This document shows positions 7,005-13,743 of a stretch of 15,911 nucleotides of DNA, one piece after another. Origin of the DNA: an uncultured Veillonella sp. GTDB taxonomy: Bacteria > Bacillota_C > Negativicutes > Veillonellales > Veillonellaceae. The notes beneath the pieces were generated by a model that was not told the DNA's origin, did no database searches, and was given only the letters and a program-made list of their open reading frames with translations. The stretch lies in NCBI GenBank assembly GCA_900765235.1, contig CAAFRK010000096.1:1-15911 (forward strand). The letters run 5' to 3'. The position numbers and the translations under genes are program-made. How positions within the stretch are numbered: the stretch's first letter is position 1; each line of letters opens with the position of its first letter.

Positions 7005-8561
7005 ATGAGTGTTTTAACCGTTTCAAATGTAACCCATGGTTTTGGAGCGCGACAAATTTTAGATGATGCATCATTCCGCCTATTAAAAGGCGAACATGTA
7101 GGCCTCATTGGTGCCAATGGCGAAGGCAAGTCTACATTCCTAAATATCATTACAGGTAAAATTCCTCCTGATGAAGGTAAAATTGAATGGTCCAACCAAG
7201 TCACTGTTGGGTACTTGGATCAACATGCAGTCCTCGAAAAAGGGATGACCATCCGCGACGTATTGCAACGCGCCTTTGATGATTTGTTCGTCATGGAACA
7301 AAAGATTAATGACGCTTATAATCGTATGGGTGATGTATCCGAAGATGAGATGAATAAACTGCTCGAACAAGTTGGGGAATGGCAAGAAATTCTAGAGCAA
7401 CGTGGGTTCTATGAAATTGATGCGGTTATCGAACGTACCGCTGCAGGGCTTGGTCTTATGGATATTGGGCTCGATCGAGATGTTACAGAGCTCAGTGGTG
7501 GTCAACGTACAAAGGTTTTGCTTACAAAACTATTACTGGAAAAACCAACTATTTTGCTATTGGACGAACCGACAAACTATCTTGATGTAGAGCATATTCA
7601 ATGGTTGCAAAACTATTTACAAAACTACGAAAATGCTTTTATCCTGATTTCTCATGATATGGAGTTCTTAAATTCTGTAGTTAATGTTATTTATCATATC
7701 GAGCAAGCGGTCTTAACGCGTTATACTGGCGATTATCATCAGTTCCAAGCTGCTTACGAAGTGAAAAAGGCACAAGCGGCTAAGGCTTATGAGCGTCAAC
7801 AACAAGAGATTGAGCGTATGGAGGACTTCATCCAACGTAATAAAGCTCGCGTTGCAACGCGTGGCATGGCCAATTCTCGAGCTAAGCGCTTGGAGAAAAT
7901 GGAAATTTTGGAAAAACCAAAAGAGTATATTAAACCTTCCTTTAGTTTTAAAGAAGGTCGTACGCCAAGTCGTTTTATCGTAGAGGCTTTTGGTCTGGAG
8001 TTAGGTTATGATGAACCGTTGACTAGACCTGTAGACTTTCAAATTGAAAGAAATAAAAAAATCGCCATTCGCGGTGTTAATGGTCTAGGTAAAACGACAT
8101 TGTTGAAAACAATTTTAGGTTTATTAAAACCGGTGAGCGGTGAGTTGGTAAAAGGTGATTTCTTACAAATTGGCTATTTTGCTCAAGAAGATACACCATC
8201 TAATTCTGAAACTGCTCTAGACTATATTTGGAACGAGTATCCAGCAATGACTAATGCAGAAGTACGTGCAGCACTTGCTCGTTGTGGTCTTACTAACGAG
8301 CATATTACATCTCAAATGCGCGTCTTATCCGGTGGTGAAAATGCAAAGGTTCGCTTGTGCAAGTTGATGCAGAATAAGTACAATGTACTCGTATTAGATG
8401 AACCGACAAATCACTTAGATATCTATGCGAAGGAAGAGTTGAGCCGTGCCTTACGTGAGTTCAAAGGAACCATCGTTTTGGTAAGTCATGAACCTGAATT
8501 TTATAAAGATTGGGTTACGGATATTTGGAATATTGAAGATTGGACGACAAAGATCGTTTAG
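7005..8561 (+). CDS. ABC-F family ATPase, YfmM-like (ribosome-associated)
   Basis: A 518-residue protein with two ABC ATPase domains in one chain and no membrane segments, the hallmark of ABC-F translation factors and ribosome-protection proteins. Domain 1 has Walker A GANGEGKS (36-43), LSGGQ (163-167) and Walker B ILLLDEP (183-189). Domain 2 has GVNGLGKT (357-364), LSGGE (441-445) and VLVLDEP (461-467). A charged helical linker (about 245-315) corresponds to the P-site tRNA interaction region. Length and sequence recall Bacillus YfmM, from memory. I chose the ATG at 7005 (MSVLTVSNV) with GGTGGAG 6 bases upstream. An in-frame ATG at 6954 would add 17 residues encoded largely by the leader hairpin and has only a weak ribosome binding site. 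The folE start follows 8 bases after the stop, so this gene heads the folate operon. An antibiotic-resistance role is not shown. Confidence 0.93.
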   Translation: MSVLTVSNVTHGFGARQILDDASFRLLKGEHVGLIGANGEGKSTFLNIITGKIPPDEGKIEWSNQVTVGYLDQHAVLEKGMTIRDVLQRAFDDLFVMEQKINDAYNRMGDVSEDEMNKLLEQVGEWQEILEQRGFYEIDAVIERTAAGLGLMDIGLDRDVTELSGGQRTKVLLTKLLLEKPTILLLDEPTNYLDVEHIQWLQNYLQNYENAFILISHDMEFLNSVVNVIYHIEQAVLTRYTGDYHQFQAAYEVKKAQAAKAYERQQQEIERMEDFIQRNKARVATRGMANSRAKRLEKMEILEKPKEYIKPSFSFKEGRTPSRFIVEAFGLELGYDEPLTRPVDFQIERNKKIAIRGVNGLGKTTLLKTILGLLKPVSGELVKGDFLQIGYFAQEDTPSNSETALDYIWNEYPAMTNAEVRAALARCGLTNEHITSQMRVLSGGENAKVRLCKLMQNKYNVLVLDEPTNHLDIYAKEELSRALREFKGTIVLVSHEPEFYKDWVTDIWNIEDWTTKIV

Positions 8562-8569
8562 GAGGACCG

Positions 8570-9139
8570 ATGAATCAACGTGCAAAGGACGGGATAAAGC
8601 AATTCTTAGAAGCTTTATCTGTTGATACAGAGACACCAGAGCTAGAGAAAACACCAAGTCGTGTAACAGAATTATATAGTGAATTATTCAGTGGCGTAGG
8701 CCTAGATACAAAATCTGCATGGGGTGAAACATTTAGTACTGATTACAAGGGGCTTGTAGCGGTTACAGGCATTCCGTTTTATTCCATGTGTGAGCACCAC
8801 TTGTTACCATTCTTTGGGACCGTTGATATTGTGTATCAACCGAAGGATGGCTGTGTGGCAGGTCTTAGCAAGTTTCAAGATATTGTTAATATCCTTAGCC
8901 GGAGGCCGCAACTACAAGAGCGGTTGGCGTCGGAATTAGCAGATGCCATTATGAATGATTTATCTGCTCATGGTGTATTTGTGCGCATTACATCAACACA
9001 GTTATGTATGCTCATCAAAGGAACTATGCAGCAAGATTCAAAGGTGATTACATTAGAAAGCCGTGGCGTGCTAGCAGAGACAGGTACGTTACGTGATGAA
9101 GCGTTAGCAATGTTAGGTGGAGGACAGGCAAATGTTTAA
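8570..9139 (+). CDS. folE: GTP cyclohydrolase I-family protein (FolE), catalytically divergent
   Basis: A 189-residue member of the GTP cyclohydrolase I family, whose canonical reaction (GTP to dihydroneopterin triphosphate) starts folate synthesis. Zinc ligands are kept: Cys74 and His77 in SMCEHHLLPF, and Cys146. His76, the equivalent of E. coli His112, is also present, as are GLSK (98-101) and RPQLQERL. By my remembered alignment, three usually invariant residues differ. Gln144 replaces the catalytic His179 (TQLCM instead of H.C), Lys150 replaces Arg185, and Asp104 replaces Arg139; the two arginines bind the triphosphate. The ATG at 8570 follows AGGAGG at 8560-8565, overlapping the ABC-F stop; the TTG at 8540 is rejected because it lies inside ABC-F and lacks such a site. 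The placement before folP-folB-folK supports the pathway role, but activity on GTP is less certain than usual. Confidence 0.88.
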   Translation: MNQRAKDGIKQFLEALSVDTETPELEKTPSRVTELYSELFSGVGLDTKSAWGETFSTDYKGLVAVTGIPFYSMCEHHLLPFFGTVDIVYQPKDGCVAGLSKFQDIVNILSRRPQLQERLASELADAIMNDLSAHGVFVRITSTQLCMLIKGTMQQDSKVITLESRGVLAETGTLRDEALAMLGGGQANV

Positions 9140-9968
9140 ACGTAGAAATTATACATGGAATGATGGCAAAAGTTTATCTTTGTGCGATCGTACCCTTATC
9201 ATGGGGATACTCAACGGTACGCCTGACTCTTTCTCTGATGGTGGTAAATTTAATACCCCTGAGGCAGCAGCAGCGCATGTAACACAAATGATTGAAGATG
9301 GCGCTGATATTATCGATTTAGGTGTTGAATCTACGCGTCCAGGCTGTACACCGTTGACAGCGGATGAAGAAATTGAACGCTTATCTCAATTGATAGATCC
9401 TGTACTTAATGCATCTACAGTACCTGTATCTATCGATACATACCATGCTAAAACTGCAGATTATGCTTTTTCTAAAGGGGCCCATATTTTAAATGATGTG
9501 TGGGGATTACATTATGACCCTGATATGGCAGCAGTAGCAGCAAAATATAAGGTGCCAGTAATCATTATGCACAATAGCAATGACACAAACTATGGTGATA
9601 TCATTGAAGATATGAAGGCATACTTCTTCTCTGCTGTAGATAAAGCCTTAAAGGTTGGTGTAACACCACAACAAATTTGGCTTGATCCAGGCATTGGATT
9701 ATTTGGTAAAACAGAAGAACAAAATATTGAAGTTATGCAACGTTTAGGTGAGTTAACGGCTTATGAGTATCCTATTTTACTTGCTCCTAGCCGCAAGCGT
9801 TTCATCGGTTCCATGTTGGGTGGTTTACCACCAGAAGATCGTGATGAAGGTACGGTAGCTGCTTGTATTACGGGCGTATTCCAAGGTGTTGATATGGTGC
9901 GTGTTCATAATGTGAAAATGCACAAACGTGCCTTGGCCGTAGCAGATGGCCTATTACGAGGTGAATAA
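9132..9968 (+). CDS. folP: Dihydropteroate synthase (FolP)
   Basis: A 278-residue TIM-barrel enzyme joining p-aminobenzoate to dihydropterin pyrophosphate, the sulfonamide target. Motifs in order are MGILNGTPDSFSDGG (24-38), ADIIDLGVESTRPG (58-71), VSIDTYHAKTA (99-109), NDVWG (121-125), LDPGIGLFGKT (184-194), SRKRFIG (220-226) and RVHNV (257-261). Three positions differ from the usual forms NVTPDSF, GGESTRPG and RVHDV (V to G, G to V, D to N). The core pterin- and pABA-binding residues otherwise look intact. The ATG at 9132 overlaps the end of folE by 8 bases and has GGAGG at 9119-9123; a GTG at 9117 lies within that ribosome binding site region and is rejected. folB starts on its last base. 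Confidence 0.94.
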   Translation: MFKRRNYTWNDGKSLSLCDRTLIMGILNGTPDSFSDGGKFNTPEAAAAHVTQMIEDGADIIDLGVESTRPGCTPLTADEEIERLSQLIDPVLNASTVPVSIDTYHAKTADYAFSKGAHILNDVWGLHYDPDMAAVAAKYKVPVIIMHNSNDTNYGDIIEDMKAYFFSAVDKALKVGVTPQQIWLDPGIGLFGKTEEQNIEVMQRLGELTAYEYPILLAPSRKRFIGSMLGGLPPEDRDEGTVAACITGVFQGVDMVRVHNVKMHKRALAVADGLLRGE

Positions 9969-10330
9969 TGGATAAAATCGTTTTAAAGAACATGGCATTT
10001 TACGGATTTCATGGAAATTTGGCATCTGAACAAGAACAGGGACAACGATTCTTTGTAGATGTTGAAATTACTACAGATCTTACAAAGGCCGGTCAAAGTG
10101 ACCAGTTAGAGGATTCTATCAATTATGTAGAGGTATATGACATTGTAGAATCAGTTATGACTGGAGAAAAACATAATTTGTTAGAACGGTTGGGTGCGCT
10201 TATTGCCGATTCTTTATACCAACATTATCAAGGCATTGTTGGCTTATCTGTAACGGTGCGCAAGCCATCTGTACCGATTGCAGGTATTCTAGATTATGTT
10301 GAGGTTGTTACTACACGAGGTCAAATTTGA
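9968..10330 (+). CDS. folB: Dihydroneopterin aldolase (FolB)
   Basis: A 120-residue protein, the normal length for FolB, which splits dihydroneopterin into 6-hydroxymethyl-dihydropterin and glycolaldehyde. The motifs FYGFHG (11-16), GQRFFVDV (25-32), INYVEV (51-56) and VRKPSVPI (97-104) are all present. By comparison with the S. aureus enzyme, the active-site residues are Glu21, Tyr53, Glu73 and Lys99, and all are kept. The ATG overlaps the folP stop by one base (TAATG) and the stop overlaps folK by one base (TGATG), so expression is translationally coupled. It supplies the substrate of FolK. Confidence 0.95.
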   Translation: MDKIVLKNMAFYGFHGNLASEQEQGQRFFVDVEITTDLTKAGQSDQLEDSINYVEVYDIVESVMTGEKHNLLERLGALIADSLYQHYQGIVGLSVTVRKPSVPIAGILDYVEVVTTRGQI

Positions 10331-10803
10331 TGTATACCTATTACATCAGTGTAGGTTCAAATATCGGTGATAAACGGGGGCACATTAATTTGGCCCTTCA
10401 ATCATTACAGGAACATGATGCGGTTTCAAAGGTCATTAGTTCGCCCTTAATCGAAACCGAACCTTGGGGATATACGGATCAGGATATCTTTGTTAATGGT
10501 ATGTGGCTTTGTGAAAGCTCTTTAGCCCCTCATCAAATGTTAAGTTTATTACAGTCCTTAGAACAGGGGGCTGGACGTCAACGACTCATTCATTGGGGCC
10601 CACGTACATTGGATTTAGATATTATTTTAGCTTTTGATGAGAGCGGGACTATGATTTCCATATGTGATGAAAGTCTTACAGTACCACATCCTTACTTTTG
10701 GGATCGTACCTTTGTCTTAGAACCTTTACATGAGTTGTTACCAACTTTTATATATAAAGGTATGACCATTGGCGAGAGACTAACTCAGTTAAGCTTATCG
10801 TAG
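10330..10803 (+). CDS. folK: 6-hydroxymethyl-7,8-dihydropterin pyrophosphokinase (FolK)
   Basis: A 157-residue enzyme that transfers pyrophosphate from ATP to hydroxymethyl-dihydropterin, giving the FolP substrate. It has the N-terminal SVGSNIGDK motif (7-15), ETEPWG (42-47) and the family signature HWGPRTLDLDII (88-99). Asp95 and Asp97 there are the magnesium ligands. VPHPYFWDRTFVLEPL (118-133) matches the usual C-terminal VPHp....R.FVL.PL. I take the ATG at 10330, which overlaps the folB stop and has GAGG at 10317-10320; the TTG at 10327 would add one residue. It is the last gene of the ABC-F/fol operon. I see no convincing terminator in the 126 bases that follow. Confidence 0.95.
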   Translation: MYTYYISVGSNIGDKRGHINLALQSLQEHDAVSKVISSPLIETEPWGYTDQDIFVNGMWLCESSLAPHQMLSLLQSLEQGAGRQRLIHWGPRTLDLDIILAFDESGTMISICDESLTVPHPYFWDRTFVLEPLHELLPTFIYKGMTIGERLTQLSLS

Positions 10804-10837
10804 ACATTTACAAAATAGTAAACATTAAGGCTGCAGT

Positions 10838-10872
10838 TGTACCTATGAATAGGGATTATATGAATAGGTACA
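10838..10872 (+). repeat. Nested inverted and direct repeats upstream of the 10930 gene
   Basis: TGTACCTAT (10838-10846) and ATAGGTACA (10864-10872) are perfect 9-base inverted arms with a 17-base spacer. Inside, TATGAATAGG occurs twice (10844-10853 and 10859-10868) with a 15-base period. There is no T-tract, so this looks more like a protein-binding region than a terminator. It lies 58 bases before the start codon of the next gene. Confidence 0.5.
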
Positions 10873-10929
10873 TCCTGTAAGCACAATATATTATTACGTT
10901 TTATGCTTGGGGATTCATAGGGAGTATAC

Positions 10930-11736
10930 ATGAATATAAAACGTATTGGGTTGTGTGTACTAGCGTTGATTGTAATGGGCCTGTCCTATTGGCTTGCCGT
11001 AGGTGGTACTTATGACAGCAAAACAGTACGCATAGATCCAGAAGAGCATACACTAGTAAATTCTAGTGATGCCATTATTTCAAAACGAATATTAGCGATG
11101 AAGTCTATGGATTCAAAAGTTTATTTTTTAGGTTATGAAGGCTACGGTATTTATAATCTATCTGATAATACACTTCGGTTGATGCCCGTTAGCTTCCGTG
11201 GTCAACATATAGAGCCACCGAAGACCGAGAATTACCAACGTGGTTTACGCGAGATTACTACAGTAAAAGCTTTCTCTGATTTTAGTAGTCAAGAACAATC
11301 CATACTTAAGGATTTATTGGAATCTACAGATAGAGGGGCACATTACTATGGTGACTTTTACCATTCTGGTTATGAGTCATCCCTCATCGATATGAAGGAC
11401 CAGTATTTTATAACGAATACGGTACGTGCCTTAAAACGTGTGAATCATACATTATATGTATATGATGCGTCTGGGTTCATTATCATTGATTTAGATAATC
11501 GACGTATACAAGGGTTCTTTAATAATCGTCTCGGTGGGGAAGGACCTAAAGGTGTACCTGATAGCTTGCGTGGCCATTATGGTTCAGATTTCACGATGAT
11601 ATATGCATTGTCCAAGTTAGATCCAAAGGATTTGGAGATTTTATGGTCAATGCGAAAGCAATATTTAGAAAAGTCACCACAAGTGATGGAGAACAAGGAT
11701 TTATTCCCTCTTAATCTTGATGAGATGACTTTATAG
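10930..11736 (+). CDS. Unrecognised exported or membrane-anchored protein
   Basis: I do not recognise this 268-residue protein. It begins with a basic residue pair and a hydrophobic segment (about residues 7-26), which reads as an uncleaved anchor or a signal peptide. No lipobox cysteine follows, so the body should lie outside the inner membrane. Residues 27-268 are hydrophilic and rich in Asp, Tyr and Ser, with several beta-like stretches and no catalytic motif I can name. Cysteine is absent after Cys9. AGGGAG at 10919-10924 supports the ATG. The GlsB/YeaQ-type gene starts 10 bases after its stop, so the two are probably co-transcribed, and a strong terminator follows that pair. Its upstream region carries the repeats at 10838-10872. 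It is real by length, start signal and operon position; function unknown. Confidence 0.8.
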   Translation: MNIKRIGLCVLALIVMGLSYWLAVGGTYDSKTVRIDPEEHTLVNSSDAIISKRILAMKSMDSKVYFLGYEGYGIYNLSDNTLRLMPVSFRGQHIEPPKTENYQRGLREITTVKAFSDFSSQEQSILKDLLESTDRGAHYYGDFYHSGYESSLIDMKDQYFITNTVRALKRVNHTLYVYDASGFIIIDLDNRRIQGFFNNRLGGEGPKGVPDSLRGHYGSDFTMIYALSKLDPKDLEILWSMRKQYLEKSPQVMENKDLFPLNLDEMTL

Positions 11737-11746
11737 GAGGTATATT

Positions 11747-11983
11747 ATGCTTTGGTCAATTATTGTAGGCGGTTTCATTGGTTTTGTAGCTGGTCGCATT
11801 ACTAAAAAAGCGCAAAGTATGGGGATTATTCTTCGTGTTATTGCTGGCTTAGTTGGTGCTTCCGTAGGCCAAGCGTTGCTTGGTACATGGGGTCCAAGCC
11901 TTGCGGGCATGGCATTGATTCCGTCCATCGTTGGTGCAGTTATCGTGATTGCTGTAGTCAGCTTCTTTACTGGACGAGATTAA
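11747..11983 (+). CDS. Small membrane protein, GlsB/YeaQ/YmgE (transglycosylase-associated) family
   Basis: A 78-residue, strongly hydrophobic protein with three predicted membrane segments (about 2-16, 26-46 and 52-74). Glycine-rich packing motifs (GGFIGFVAG, GLVGAS) and short basic loops (RITKK) are present. This pattern and length fit the GlsB/YeaQ/YmgE family, often called transglycosylase-associated although the biochemical role is not established; members are frequently stress-induced. AGGAGG at 11735-11740, overlapping the stop of the preceding gene, gives a near-ideal start. It follows the unrecognised exported protein by 10 bases and is closed by the terminator at 11998. Confidence 0.88.
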   Translation: MLWSIIVGGFIGFVAGRITKKAQSMGIILRVIAGLVGASVGQALLGTWGPSLAGMALIPSIVGAVIVIAVVSFFTGRD

Positions 11984-11997
11984 TTATATAAGGTAAG

Positions 11998-12032
11998 GAC
12001 TAGTATAGGATTTCCTATACTGGTCTTTTTTT
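11998..12032 (+). terminator. Strong intrinsic terminator
   Basis: GGAC/GGTC-type outer pairs and the inner arms AGTATAGG (12002-12009) and CCTATACT (12014-12021) form a stem of about 12 base pairs with one G-T wobble. A 4-base loop closes it, and seven T follow at 12026-12032. It lies 14 bases after the YeaQ-type gene and separates it from the dehydrogenase. Confidence 0.92.
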
Positions 12033-12053
12033 ATCGCTTTATATCCATTTTCC

Positions 12054-12083
12054 TATATACCTATGAGAAAATAGGTATATAAT
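12054..12083 (+). promoter_or_regulatory. Promoter -10 overlapped by a long inverted repeat, upstream of the dehydrogenase
   Basis: TATATACCTAT (12054-12064) and ATAGGTATATA (12071-12081) are perfect 11-base arms around a 6-base spacer. The right arm merges into a consensus -10 TATAAT at 12078-12083. There is no good -35 at the usual distance, which would suit a promoter needing an activator or controlled by a repressor at the repeat. The start codon lies 132 bases further on. The remaining leader (12084-12215) contains a weak CGGTT/AACCG inverted repeat (12132-12136 and 12148-12152) and otherwise nothing I can name. Confidence 0.55.
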
Positions 12084-12215
12084 AGTTTATGTATTTTAAA
12101 TTTAAGGTATATTAATATAGCTTAAGGTTATCGGTTCATATATTTGTAACCGTTGATTTAAGTGGAAGCGTATTAGAGGATAGATATCTTTTAGTACTAT
12201 AGGTAGGAGGCCCTT

Positions 12216-13163
12216 ATGAAGTTACGTAAAGTAGGTATTATTGGCACTGGACATGTAGGTTCTCATGTAGCATTTTCCCTTGCTCTACAAGGTGAAGTAG
12301 ATGAATTGTATATGATGGATATTGACGAGAAAAAAGCTAAAGCACAAGCCATGGATATCAATGATGCGGTTAGCTACATTCCTCACAAAGTGACAGCTAC
12401 TGCTGGCCCAATTGAAGAATGTGGGGATTGCGATGTTCTCGTATTTAGTGCAGGTCCTTTACCAAATTTATACCAAGATCGCTTAGAAAGTCTTGGTGAT
12501 ACCGTTGAGGTTCTAAAGGATGTCATCCCTCGAATTAAAAAGTCTGGTTTTGATGGGTTTATTATTTCTATCTCTAATCCTGCTGACGTTGTAGCTACAT
12601 ATTTATGTAAACATTTAAATTGGAATCCAAAACGCATTATTTCCAGTGGTACAGCCTTAGATTCTGCACGGTTACAAAAAGAATTGGCTCGCATTTTTAA
12701 TATCAGTAATCGTACAATTACAGCATATTGCTTAGGTGAACATGGCGGCAGTGCTATGGTGCCATGGTCTCATGTATATGTACAAGGAAAACCTCTTGTA
12801 GAATTACAACAAGAATTGCCTTATAGATTCCCTACACTTGACTATACGCAAGTGCTAGATGATGTTAAAATTGGTGGTTATCATGTATTAGCCGGTAAAG
12901 GTTCCACAGAATTTGGCATTGCCAGTGCAACTACAGAATTAATTCGCGCTGTATTCCATGATGAAAAGAAAGTATTGCCATGTTCTTGCTATCTAGATGG
13001 ACAATATGGTGAAGAAGGTATCTTTGCATCTACACCAGCAGTTATTGGTAAAGATGGCATTGAAGATGTATTTGAATTAAAGCTTACCGAAGAGGAATTG
13101 GCTTTGTTTAAAAAGTCTTGCGCTGTTATTCGTGAATACGCTCATAAAGCAGAGTCTTTATAA
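12216..13163 (+). CDS. L-lactate/2-hydroxyacid dehydrogenase family (LDH/HicDH-like)
   Basis: A 315-residue NAD-dependent dehydrogenase of the LDH/MDH superfamily, which interconverts a 2-hydroxy acid and its 2-oxo acid in the cytosol. The Rossmann motif GTGHVG (10-15) and Asp35 predict NAD. Catalytic residues are Arg89 (LDH Arg109), Asp149 and Arg152 in ALDSAR, and His176 in LGEHG. At the specificity position (LDH Gln102, MDH Arg102) I read Pro83, so it is neither a textbook LDH nor a malate dehydrogenase. The phrase KKSGFDGFIISISNPADVV (108-126) recalls L-2-hydroxyisocaproate dehydrogenase. The ATG has AGGAGG at 12205-12210. It is a single-gene unit with its own promoter. Lactate, branched 2-hydroxy acids, or a malate-lactate exchange reaction are open alternatives. 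Confidence 0.9.
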   Translation: MKLRKVGIIGTGHVGSHVAFSLALQGEVDELYMMDIDEKKAKAQAMDINDAVSYIPHKVTATAGPIEECGDCDVLVFSAGPLPNLYQDRLESLGDTVEVLKDVIPRIKKSGFDGFIISISNPADVVATYLCKHLNWNPKRIISSGTALDSARLQKELARIFNISNRTITAYCLGEHGGSAMVPWSHVYVQGKPLVELQQELPYRFPTLDYTQVLDDVKIGGYHVLAGKGSTEFGIASATTELIRAVFHDEKKVLPCSCYLDGQYGEEGIFASTPAVIGKDGIEDVFELKLTEEELALFKKSCAVIREYAHKAESL

Positions 13164-13180
13164 GGCTCGTATCTGTTATA

Positions 13181-13244
13181 TAAGTCTAATGCTGATCTAG
13201 TGCTGATAATAAATATCTATATATAGAGATAATATATAGACTTA
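13181..13244 (+). repeat. Inverted repeat after the dehydrogenase gene
   Basis: TAAGTCTA (13181-13188) and TAGACTTA (13237-13244) are perfect 8-base inverted arms. Between them lies a smaller imperfect AT-rich hairpin (13214-13231) and a GCTGAT direct repeat. No T-run follows, so it is a poor intrinsic terminator. It could shape the end of the dehydrogenase message or act as a binding site, or be chance in AT-rich DNA. Confidence 0.35.
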
Positions 13245-13288
13245 AAGGAAACTATAGATAATTTTATTTAGTCCCTAACAAGGTTCTA

Positions 13289-13297
13289 TGATATAAT
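13289..13297 (+). promoter_or_regulatory. Extended -10 promoter for the division-protein gene
   Basis: TGATATAAT at 13289-13297 is a perfect extended -10 (TGnTATAAT). No good -35 lies at 16-18 bases upstream, as is common for extended -10 promoters. It sits 46 bases before the start codon at 13343. Confidence 0.65.
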
Positions 13298-13342
13298 TAA
13301 AAAATGACAGTATACAGATGATGAATATTTTTGGGGGACATT

Positions 13343-13675
13343 ATGAGTCAAGACACTATGGAAGTACAACGTCCAAAAAGGCCGCGCAAACGGGTTCGCC
13401 CTAATCGCAAAGCGCAGGATCAACGTATTATCCTCATGTGGATCAAGCGAATTGGTATAGGGATTATGGTGCTGCTATTGTTAGGGCAAGCCTATCGCTT
13501 GGTGGCTGTATATCAAGAAAAACAACATATTGAGCAACAATTGCAAGAATTAAAACAGCGAAATGAAGAACTAGAACAGGAAAAGGCAAAGTTGCAAGAT
13601 CCAAAGACCATCGAGGAGGTGGCTCGAGAGGAGTTAGGCCTTGTTAAACCTGGTGAAGTACCTTATGTAAAATAG
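13343..13675 (+). CDS. Septum formation initiator, DivIC/FtsB/FtsL-like
   Basis: A 110-residue bitopic membrane protein of the cell-division DivIC/FtsB family, which with FtsL/DivIB links the division ring to septal wall synthesis. A very basic cytoplasmic tail (10-24) precedes one membrane span (about 36-53). A coiled coil (about 57-86) follows, and a conserved end DPKTIEEVAREELGLVKPGE (86-105) is typical of this family. The ATG at 13343 has GGGGGA at 13333-13338; a TTG at 13331 lies inside that site and is rejected. Position directly before the S1-domain gene matches Bacillus divIC-yabR, so DivIC is the likelier name. The coding strand is rich in Gln/Glu/Lys codons in the coiled coil. Confidence 0.9.
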   Translation: MSQDTMEVQRPKRPRKRVRPNRKAQDQRIILMWIKRIGIGIMVLLLLGQAYRLVAVYQEKQHIEQQLQELKQRNEELEQEKAKLQDPKTIEEVAREELGLVKPGEVPYVK

Positions 13676-13743
13676 GTTGACTTTAGTAATTTAGATTCGC
13701 ATTAGTTTGTAGTTTGAGGTTTCCGCATTAATTAGGAGGTTGC

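Noticed and set aside
7005..8561. Antibiotic resistance ABC-F (Vga/Lsa/Msr type)
   Set aside because: The sequence recalls housekeeping YfmM rather than a known resistance clade; resistance cannot be claimed from sequence alone.
12084..12215. Rex operator in the dehydrogenase leader
   Set aside because: No TTGTGA-type half-sites with the right spacing; only a weak CGGTT/AACCG pair.
12216..13163. Malate dehydrogenase
   Set aside because: The Arg that reads malate/oxaloacetate is not at the specificity position; Pro83 is there instead.
13181..13244. Intrinsic terminator after the dehydrogenase
   Set aside because: The arms are far apart and no T-run follows.
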